From assembly GCF_031157835.1 (NCBI RefSeq), contig NZ_JAVIDR010000012.1:1-64000 (forward strand): a stretch of 64,000 nucleotides of DNA, read 5' to 3'. The notes under the pieces are model-generated. The model ran no database searches. It saw nothing but the letters and a program-made list of their open reading frames with translations, and had not been told where the DNA came from. Below, in pieces: positions 57,357-64,000 of this stretch. The position numbers were made by a program, and so were the translations under genes. Source of the DNA: Acinetobacter rudis (GTDB taxonomy: Bacteria > Pseudomonadota > Gammaproteobacteria > Pseudomonadales > Moraxellaceae). Numbering within the stretch: the first letter of the stretch is position 1; every line of letters starts with the position of its first letter.

Positions 57357-58694
57357 CTATTGAAAAGAGTAAACTGCTCCGAGGCCCAATATCTGTGTAA
57401 GTTCATCTAAGGCGCTACGGCTTTCATTCAATAATTCAGGGTCTACAAGGTCTGCTTGACAGAGCCTATCGCGATAATAGTGATCAACCCACTGATTTAA
57501 ACGGGTAAACAGCGCATCACTCATGACCACCTTAGGATTAATAGCACTAAACTCTAAATCATTTAACGCAACCCGTAATCTCAAACATGCAGGCCCACCG
57601 CCATTACGCATACTCTCCCTTAAATCAAAAACCTGAATATCATCTATAGGCGTGCCCATATCTAACATATCATTCAGGTAAGCCCATACGGCACTGTTCT
57701 GCCTAGACTCTTCAGGGATGACAATACTCATCCCCCCATCGGGCCGAGTTAACAGTTGACTATTAAACAAATAGGTAGAGACAGCATCGGCAACGGAAAT
57801 GCGCTTGACCGGTACTTCTATAGGGATAAACTGATGACCTAAATGAGCAAGTTTATGGGTAATCTCATTCAGTGTTTCAGTTTGGTTAACAAATGCATGT
57901 TGATGATAAAAAAGAACTTGTTGATTACTCACGGCAATAACATCATTGTGAAATACGCCCTGATCGATTACATCTGGATTTTGCTGCACAAAAACCGTTC
58001 TATTCATATCAAGTTGATGTAATCGAGCAATTGCCTGACTCGCCTCTAAAGATTGTCGAGCTGGATAGCGTTTTGGTCCTACTCCACCTGATAAAAACTG
58101 TTGTCCATAAACAAATACTTGCACACCAGCTTGATCATAAGCACCACCGAGACGATTATGATTTGCTGCACCTTCATCACCAAATAATGTAACGGAGGGC
58201 AAAGCAGAATGATGCGCAAAATATCGCTCATCCGTAAAAATTGCCTTTAAAATGCGACTTGTTGTGGGATGCTCAATTGAACGGTGAAACTTATTATTTA
58301 AGTTTGCAGCTGTAAAGTGCACACGACTATCGGCGCTATCCGCTGAAGGTGAGACAGTAGCTGCATTTGCTGTCCACATTGAAGATGCAGAACTCAGTGC
58401 AGACAAGAGACTTGGTGATTGACGCATTGCCTCAGCAATCACCTGCTGATCCGAACCCTCAAAACCTAATCGACGTAAACTTGCTAAATCAGGCCGTTCT
58501 TGCGGTGCTAACACTCCTTGTAACAAGCCTAAATCAGATAAGGCCTTCATTTTAAGCAAACCTTGTTTTGCAGCCAATTTAGGATTGGAGGTTTGCATAC
58601 TATATTTGGTTGATGCTTCATTACCGTAGGATAAACCTGCATAATGATGCGTAGGTCCGACTAGACCATCAAAATTCATTTCATATCCAGACAT
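57357..58694 (-). CDS. astB: N-succinylarginine dihydrolase
   Basis: Converts succinylarginine to succinylornithine, ammonia and CO2. The 445-residue protein begins [20 protein letters not shown], with family-typical [16 protein letters not shown]. The catalytic cysteine lies in [12 protein letters not shown] near 360; [13 protein letters not shown] is another block. I use the ATG at 58694, which has GGAGGAAAAAG directly before it, rather than an upstream ATG at 58721. It starts 16 bases after astD. Confidence 0.93.
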   Translation of the reverse strand: MSGYEMNFDGLVGPTHHYAGLSYGNEASTKYSMQTSNPKLAAKQGLLKMKALSDLGLLQGVLAPQERPDLASLRRLGFEGSDQQVIAEAMRQSPSLLSALSSASSMWTANAATVSPSADSADSRVHFTAANLNNKFHRSIEHPTTSRILKAIFTDERYFAHHSALPSVTLFGDEGAANHNRLGGAYDQAGVQVFVYGQQFLSGGVGPKRYPARQSLEASQAIARLHQLDMNRTVFVQQNPDVIDQGVFHNDVIAVSNQQVLFYHQHAFVNQTETLNEITHKLAHLGHQFIPIEVPVKRISVADAVSTYLFNSQLLTRPDGGMSIVIPEESRQNSAVWAYLNDMLDMGTPIDDIQVFDLRESMRNGGGPACLRLRVALNDLEFSAINPKVVMSDALFTRLNQWVDHYYRDRLCQADLVDPELLNESRSALDELTQILGLGAVYSFQ

Positions 58695-58710
58695 CTTTTT
58701 CCTCCACTCA

Positions 58711-60180
58711 CTACAGCACAATGCCAGGCGATAATTGTGATGGTAAACTCAGCTGTTCAGCCTCAAGTGAAGCCATTGGCCAAGCACAATAGTCTGCGGC
58801 ATAAAAAGCACTGGCTCGATGATTACCGGAAGCACCAACACCACCAAATGGTGCTGCACTAGAAGCACCTGTTAATGGTTTATTCCAATTCACAATTCCA
58901 GCACGCGCTTCAAGTAGTAATTGCTCAAATAAAGCCCGATCTTGTGAAACCAAACCTACGGATAAACCAAAGCGTGTTGCATTGGCTAATTTTAGAGCCT
59001 GTTCAAAATCGTCATAACGATAAATACACGTGATTGGCCCAAAAATTTCCTGATCAGGTACATCCACCACATCTGATAAATCTAAAATTCCAGCACTAAG
59101 TAAGCTACTGTTATCTCTTATTTTTCTACTTAATAACAATGCTTTTGCACCGAGGTTAAGCAATGCTTGTTGAGCATTTAAAATTTGCTCGGCTGCCTGT
59201 ATGGAAATCACGCCACCCATAAAAGGTTGTGGTTCTTGATTCCAATCTCCAACTTGTAGACGCTCAGAAATCTCAACAAGACGCTCAATAAATTGATCAC
59301 CTTCAACACCACGTTTAACCAATAAACGACGTGCGCAAGTACAGCGCTGTCCAGCTGAAATAAATGCTGATTGAATTGTTAAATTAACCACTGCATCCAC
59401 TTCAGCAAAATCATGAATAATCAGGGCATTATTTCCCCCCATTTCCAAGGCTAAAATTTTCTCTGGACTATGAGCAAATTGACGATGGAGTAAATGTCCT
59501 GTTTCTGCACTTCCAGTAAATAAAACACCATCAATATGTTCTGACTGTAATAAGGCTTTTCCTGTAGTATGCCCACCTTGTACCAAGTTAATTACACCAG
59601 CAGGTAAACCTGCCTGTTGCCAAAATTTCAAAGTTTCTTCAGCTGTCCACGGTGTTAATTCACTGGGTTTGAAAATAATTGTGTTACCAGCAATGAGTGC
59701 TGGAATAATGTGACCATTAGGTAAATGTCCTGGAAAATTATAGGGACCAAATACAGCCAATACACCGTGGGGTTTATGTCGTAATGAAGCAGTACCAGCA
59801 TCTATTGGTGTTGATGTTTCACCTGTGCGCTGATGATATGCACGAATTGAAATTGCAACCTTTGCAATCATTGCCTGAACTTCAGTGAGTGTTTCCCACA
59901 AGGGTTTTGACGTCTCTCGACTAATAATTTCGGCTAAGTATTGTTTATTGTGTTCAAGTAAAGCTGCAAAGGTTTCAACAACTGTAATGCGTTGTGCCAA
60001 GGGTAATCTGGCCCAACCACTCAATGCATACCTCGCAGCCAAACCAGCCTCGTCAATATTTTCAGCAGTTGCTTCGTAACCACGCCAAATTTCTTGTTGA
60101 TCAACAGGGTTTCGTTTTATCCATGCCTCTCCCTGTCCACGCCTCCAGGTACCTGCTATGAATAGATTTCCTTGTGACAT
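58711..60180 (-). CDS. astD: N-succinylglutamate 5-semialdehyde dehydrogenase
   Basis: NAD-dependent aldehyde dehydrogenase of 489 residues. [19 protein letters not shown] near residue 140, the catalytic glutamate in [11 protein letters not shown] near 245 and the cysteine in [13 protein letters not shown] near 280 are all present. [11 protein letters not shown] and [15 protein letters not shown] complete the fold. It lies between astA and astB with gaps of 6 and 16 bases. Confidence 0.94.
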   Translation of the reverse strand: MSQGNLFIAGTWRRGQGEAWIKRNPVDQQEIWRGYEATAENIDEAGLAARYALSGWARLPLAQRITVVETFAALLEHNKQYLAEIISRETSKPLWETLTEVQAMIAKVAISIRAYHQRTGETSTPIDAGTASLRHKPHGVLAVFGPYNFPGHLPNGHIIPALIAGNTIIFKPSELTPWTAEETLKFWQQAGLPAGVINLVQGGHTTGKALLQSEHIDGVLFTGSAETGHLLHRQFAHSPEKILALEMGGNNALIIHDFAEVDAVVNLTIQSAFISAGQRCTCARRLLVKRGVEGDQFIERLVEISERLQVGDWNQEPQPFMGGVISIQAAEQILNAQQALLNLGAKALLLSRKIRDNSSLLSAGILDLSDVVDVPDQEIFGPITCIYRYDDFEQALKLANATRFGLSVGLVSQDRALFEQLLLEARAGIVNWNKPLTGASSAAPFGGVGASGNHRASAFYAADYCAWPMASLEAEQLSLPSQLSPGIVL

Positions 60181-60186
60181 AATATT

Positions 60187-61212
60187 TTACTCCGATGCAT
60201 TTAATGACAGTACTCGCACCCAATGATCTTGTTTTACTTCAAGTGCCTGAGCTTGTTCATGGCTGAGCTCTATGACACCTTGTTGAATAATAGTATTCGT
60301 TAAAATAACGCGATAATCTTGATATTGATCATTCGCAACCAGATAATTTATATTCGTTTTTTGTTGTTGATCAACAATATTCACTTGAACATGTTGACTG
60401 TTTTTCACTGCCCTTAAGTTTTTAAGTTCAGCCTCTATGGACGGGCCTGCATCAAAAATATCAATATACCCCTGATATGCTAATCCTTCAGACTGAAGCA
60501 CATGATAAGCAGGACGAGTATGTGGATGTACTTGTGCAATCACTTGCTGAGCAGAAACTGGTAGAAGATCAATGTACAGAGGAAAACGTGGCATTAACTC
60601 CGCGATAAAGACTTTCTGTCCCACGCCACTTAAATAATCTGCTGTCGCAAAATCCATATTAAAAAAATGGTGTCCTAATGCATTCCAAAAAACCGAATGA
60701 CCTTCCTCATCTGAAACACCACGCATTTCTGCAATAATTTTTGGTTCGAAACATGACTGGAATGCCGCAATAAATAATAACCGTGCTTTAGACAAAAATT
60801 TACCATTATTATTTGCTCTAAAATCTGAGTCTAAAAACAGGGAGCATAATTCGCTGCACCCTGTATAGTCATTACTTAAAAATAAGGTATTGAGTGTCTT
60901 ATAAACTTTCAATGCTTGTGAGGCATGTACTTGTTGCCCCACATGAAAATTATAAAAAGGTTCGAGTAAACCCACCGCAACCTCTATCGCACTAATCCCA
61001 ACAACACGTTGTAACTCAGTGTCTTCTAGTACAAATAAATAACCCTGTTCGCCTTTAGCCAACTGGCCCTCTAATGTACTGCGTGTCCGAGTTAGACGTG
61101 TTGCCATTGCTTCTTTATTTTGTGGCAATGAAGTCATGCCTACACCTGATTTGACAACCAAAGCATAAATATCATCAAGATCCCTATACTCTGCATGCCG
61201 AATAATCATCAT
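60187..61212 (-). CDS. astA: Arginine N-succinyltransferase
   Basis: First step of the pathway: arginine plus succinyl-CoA. The 341-residue protein begins MMIIRHAEYRDLDDIYALVVKSG and has FVLEDTELQRVVGISAIEVAVGL, LFLSNDYTGCSELCSLFLD and AELMPRFPLYIDLLP as in AstA. I start at the ATG at 61212 with AGGA upstream; a TTG six bases earlier is in the frame but not needed. A second adjacent ATG makes the exact first residue uncertain by one. It follows astC by 15 bases. Confidence 0.94.
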   Translation of the reverse strand: MMIIRHAEYRDLDDIYALVVKSGVGMTSLPQNKEAMATRLTRTRSTLEGQLAKGEQGYLFVLEDTELQRVVGISAIEVAVGLLEPFYNFHVGQQVHASQALKVYKTLNTLFLSNDYTGCSELCSLFLDSDFRANNNGKFLSKARLLFIAAFQSCFEPKIIAEMRGVSDEEGHSVFWNALGHHFFNMDFATADYLSGVGQKVFIAELMPRFPLYIDLLPVSAQQVIAQVHPHTRPAYHVLQSEGLAYQGYIDIFDAGPSIEAELKNLRAVKNSQHVQVNIVDQQQKTNINYLVANDQYQDYRVILTNTIIQQGVIELSHEQAQALEVKQDHWVRVLSLNASE

Positions 61213-61227
61213 AGGCAAATATCCTTT

Positions 61228-62445
61228 TTATTTAGATTTAAATCGCGCTAAAGCTTGGCCAAAGCGTTTAAGTCCTTCTGTAATATCTTGTTGAGGGATA
61301 ATCAATGAAGGTGTAAAACGAACAACATTCGGACCTGCAACCAATGCCAACAACCCTTCTTCACTTGCGAGTTGAACAATGTCTTTCGCTTTCCCAGCAT
61401 ATTCAGGCTTCAATACAATCCCGAGTAACAAGCCCTGACCACGAATTTCTTCAAACAATTGATATTTTTCATTCAATTCATTTAAACCATCAACAAAAGC
61501 TTGGTGGCGTTGTTTAACCCCAGTCAAAATTTCTTCACGGTTTATGAACTCAAATACGGCACCCGCAATCGCAGTTGCCAATGGGTTACCCCCATATGTT
61601 GTACCGTGATCGCCTACAGAAAAATGCTGAGCAAACTTATTGGTTGTTAACATGGCACCAATTGGAAAACCTGCACCTAAAGCTTTTGCTGTGGTTAAAA
61701 TATCAGGAGTCACGCCTGTGTTCATATATGCATATAAAGCACCTGTACGCCCCATTCCTGTTTGAACTTCATCAAAAATAAGAACTGCACCGGTCTCATC
61801 ACAACGTTGACGTAAAGCCTGTAAAAATTCAGGTGTAGCATCAATCACACCACCTTCACCTTGAATAGGCTCAACAATAACAGCACAGGTATGATCATCA
61901 ATTGCAGCACGAGCAGCTTCAATATCGTTAAATGCTATATGCTCAATGCCTTGTGGTAATGGTGCAAAGTCTTGTGAATATTTGGGTTGACCACCTGCTG
62001 TTACAGTAAACAAAGTACGTCCATGAAATGCATTTTTAAATGCAATAATCTTACTTTTATCTCCTTTACCCTGATCTAAACCAACTTTACGTGCCAACTT
62101 TAATGCTGCTTCATTGGCTTCTGCACCTGAATTACAAAAGAAAACCTTGTCTGCAAATGTATGAGTAACCAGTTGTTTGGCAAGTCGTAATACAGGTTCA
62201 TTTGTATAACCATTTCCTAAGTGCCAAAGCTTTTGTGCCTGTTCAGTCAGTGCATTTAATGCAACTGGGTGAGCATGGCCTAAACCATTGACCGCAATAC
62301 CGCCAGCAAAATCAATATATTCGTTATCATTTTGATCCCAAATTCGAGATCCTTCACCACGAACGAGAACAAAATCAGCAGGTGCATATATAGGCACCAT
62401 CAACTCATTAAAATCTTGGCGGGTTACTTGTTGAACCATCGTCAT
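61228..62445 (-). CDS. astC: Succinylornithine transaminase
   Basis: PLP aminotransferase of 405 residues acting on succinylornithine, and often also on acetylornithine. [46 protein letters not shown] and the lysine motif [16 protein letters not shown] near 255 fit class III aminotransferases of the AstC/ArgD group. Placement as first gene of astCADBE decides the assignment. The divergent Lrp gene lies about 390 bases away. Confidence 0.92.
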   Translation of the reverse strand: MTMVQQVTRQDFNELMVPIYAPADFVLVRGEGSRIWDQNDNEYIDFAGGIAVNGLGHAHPVALNALTEQAQKLWHLGNGYTNEPVLRLAKQLVTHTFADKVFFCNSGAEANEAALKLARKVGLDQGKGDKSKIIAFKNAFHGRTLFTVTAGGQPKYSQDFAPLPQGIEHIAFNDIEAARAAIDDHTCAVIVEPIQGEGGVIDATPEFLQALRQRCDETGAVLIFDEVQTGMGRTGALYAYMNTGVTPDILTTAKALGAGFPIGAMLTTNKFAQHFSVGDHGTTYGGNPLATAIAGAVFEFINREEILTGVKQRHQAFVDGLNELNEKYQLFEEIRGQGLLLGIVLKPEYAGKAKDIVQLASEEGLLALVAGPNVVRFTPSLIIPQQDITEGLKRFGQALARFKSK

Positions 62446-62836
62446 CCTCTCAAATTTGACTTAAATTGATTTCAGGAATCTACTTAACTTAAGTAATGTA
62501 AAATCCATCTCAACAACTTATTTATACAGTGCAATAAACCATGTCGGTCTAAAATCAAATAAGCTATTTGCTAACACGGTACACTACAAACAACATAAAT
62601 AGATTTACAGGAAAAAGCTCTGCGACTCACGGGAAACGTCCTGATTTACCGCAAAAGCAATACATTTCTATATCAGAATACTATTGTTAGCCTTCTGACA
62701 CTGGTGTAGCTCCAAAAACTACACTTCTGATCCTACACCTTAGAACTAGTATGATTAATCATTTTGATCTAAAAAAGTTAAAAAATTGCCTATAATGAGT
62801 TATATTTTTTTCAAAATGATCAGAGTCCACATCAAA
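62446..62836. promoter_or_regulatory. Divergent control region of the ast operon and the Lrp-type gene
   Basis: About 390 bases without a gene. GTGTAG (62704-62709) pairs with CTACAC (62719-62724), and GGTGTAG (62703-62709) also with CTACACC (62733-62739), a cluster of short inverted repeats that could bind an Lrp-type dimer. I saw no sigma-54 motif (TGGCAC with TTGC) toward astC. The exact promoters are not clear. Confidence 0.4.
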
Positions 62837-63259
62837 ATGAATAATACGGACAATAAAATATTAGGACTTTTACGTGCCAATGCACGAATGACAATTACGG
62901 AACTTGCCAATACACTACGTATTTCTCGTGCAACTGTACAAAAACGGATTGAGCTATTAGAAACCCAAGGTATTATTACTGGCTACACCATTAAAATACG
63001 CCCACAGATAGAAAAAAAACTTATACGTGCTTGGGTGAGCATTCGAGTAGAGGGTAATAAAACACATCAAGTTATAAAAACGCTACGTCTTGAATCAACG
63101 GTAAATACTATTCACTCTACTAATGGCAAATGGGATTTATTGGTTGAATTACATTGTGAGGATCTGGAAAGTTTTGACCAAAGTTTAGATCGAATACGAA
63201 CCATTACAGGTGTCAGTTTCAGCGAAACGAGTATTTTACTTACGACTTATAAAAACTAA
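62837..63259 (+). CDS. Lrp/AsnC-family regulator divergent from the ast operon
   Basis: A 140-residue DNA-binding regulator. The N-terminal winged helix is DNKILGLLRANARMTITELANTLRISRATVQKRI, and the C-terminal RAM effector domain has VSIRVEGNKTHQV and the NGKWDLLVELHC turn near 100. The longest frame starts with a TTG at 62786; I use the ATG at 62837, which places MNNTDNKILG at the usual start. The divergent position makes ast regulation by arginine or a related amino acid the simplest guess. Confidence 0.8.
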   Translation: MNNTDNKILGLLRANARMTITELANTLRISRATVQKRIELLETQGIITGYTIKIRPQIEKKLIRAWVSIRVEGNKTHQVIKTLRLESTVNTIHSTNGKWDLLVELHCEDLESFDQSLDRIRTITGVSFSETSILLTTYKN

Positions 63260-63435
63260 ATTTAACTGACTAACCCTTACTTTTTTATAGATATTTATTG
63301 TAATTTCATAAGATATAGCAATTCGTTAACCCTCCCCCAAACACAATAACTTTTTTATAATTGGCATTATTGTTTCCAAGATCGCCGCTGTCGATTAGAA
63401 TAGCGCATTCTTGTCACCCGACACACCAGAGTTCC

Positions 63436-64000
63436 ATGTCCAAGCCCGCACCTTCCTCATCTAAGCACAATGCTGAACAATCTACAGATTTGATTTACGG
63501 TTTAAATGATCAACCTAAAGCATGGATTGCTTTTTTTGCAGCCTTGCAACACTTACTTGCGATCATTGTTCCGATTGTTACGCCAGGCTTACTTATTTGT
63601 GTTTCCCTAGGCGTATCTAAACAAGACACCAATATGATTTTGTCGATGTCTTTAATTATTTCTGGAATTGCCACATTTTTGCAGTGTAAAAAAGTAGGAC
63701 CTTTAGGTGCTGGTTTATTAATTGTACAAGGCACGAGTTTTAATTTTATTGGGCCAATTATTGGTATTGGTAGCTTAATGGTTGCTTCTGGCACACCAAT
63801 TAACCAAGTCATGGCTGCCATTTTTGGTGTTGTTATTGCGGGTTCATTTATTGAAATGGGGGTTTCCCGAATTCTCCCATGGGTAAAACGTTTTATCACG
63901 CCTCTCGTAACCGGTATTGTAGTTCTGCTAATTGGCTTAACGCTTATTAAAGAGGGACTAGTGAGTATGGGGGGCGGTTATCAAGCCATGCAAAATAACA
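63436..64000 (+). CDS. NCS2-family purine/xanthine permease, 5' part only
   Basis: Reading from the ATG at 63436, 188 codons run to the window end with no stop. The protein begins MSKPAPSSSKHNAEQ, then has the hydrophobic AWIAFFAALQHLLAIIVPIVTPGLLICVS with the conserved QH pair, and GAGLLIVQGTSFNFIGPI in the next segments. This is the NCS2 (nucleobase-cation symporter-2) start, closest in feel to xanthine/urate-type carriers. The exact substrate needs the missing C-terminal half. Confidence 0.82.
   Translation, partial: MSKPAPSSSKHNAEQSTDLIYGLNDQPKAWIAFFAALQHLLAIIVPIVTPGLLICVSLGVSKQDTNMILSMSLIISGIATFLQCKKVGPLGAGLLIVQGTSFNFIGPIIGIGSLMVASGTPINQVMAAIFGVVIAGSFIEMGVSRILPWVKRFITPLVTGIVVLLIGLTLIKEGLVSMGGGYQAMQNN

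Overview
The window is a stretch of AT-rich gammaproteobacterial chromosome. Gene content, gene order and glutamine-rich proteins fit Acinetobacter (Moraxellaceae): a complete astCADBE arginine-succinylation operon, a bioAFCD cluster with a BioH-like esterase, the GntR-smc-zipA-ligA cluster, an AcnD-type aconitase and many short AT-rich intergenic spacers. The genus call is inference from sequence and recalled families; no database search was possible.

Layout. 1-200: the 5' end of an IS200/IS605-type tnpB with its probable left-end hairpin, next to the fatty-acid genes. 285-3290 (minus): yceD-rpmF, a terminator, then fabD-fabG-acpP. 3388-4751 (plus): EF-P hydroxylase epmC and yciO. 4839-6392 (minus): a SAM methyltransferase with a regulatory domain, followed by a 0.8-kb gene-poor gap. 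7185-9650 (plus): scpA-scpB-rluB. 9714-14407 (minus): bioA-bioF-bioC-bioD with a BioH-like esterase upstream. 14516-16819 (plus): an exported peroxiredoxin and a lipoprotein alkaline phosphatase preceded by a Pho-box-like array. 16885-24865 (minus): a ferritin of the bacterioferritin fold, then GntR-smc-zipA-ligA. 25015-28235: a TSUP permease, birA-coaX and a LysE-type exporter. 28236-31247: an AT-rich accessory patch with a gene remnant, an M4 protease (protealysin-like) paired with an emfourin-type inhibitor, and an unknown secreted protein. 31316-38238: ffh, ypjD, dusC, an NTF2-like protein, yjdM, two overlapping GNAT acetyltransferases, rraB and an RluA-family synthase. 38582-49674: OPT transporter, DUF2569 protein, acnD, ygfZ, a DKNYY-type protein, dsbC, a phytase-like lipoprotein and a Sel1-repeat protein. 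49695-54603: old-yellow-enzyme oxidoreductase, mutM, ppiC, mscL, typA. 54604-56279: a gene-poor stretch with a possible small RNA, then an orphan lipoprotein. 56350-62445 (minus): astC-A-D-B-E, with an Lrp-type regulator divergent from it (62837-63259). The window ends inside an NCS2 purine/xanthine permease (63436 onward).

Working together. The bio cluster supplies the whole late biotin pathway, including pimeloyl-ACP methylation (BioC) and ester cleavage (BioH-like), and birA charges biotin onto its acceptor proteins. scpAB and smc belong to the same condensin, although their genes lie about 12 kb apart. The ast operon takes arginine to glutamate, and the divergent Lrp protein is its likely regulator. 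fabD, fabG and acpP supply malonyl loading, ketoreduction and carrier protein for fatty-acid synthesis.

Most of the window is ordinary core genome. I did not see a clearly new system. The best leads are the protease-inhibitor pair in an accessory patch, the five-half-site Pho-box array at phoA, the ferritin lacking the haem-ligand methionine, the TnpB element at the left edge, and a promoter-plus-hairpin locus near 54.8-54.9 kb that may encode a small RNA.
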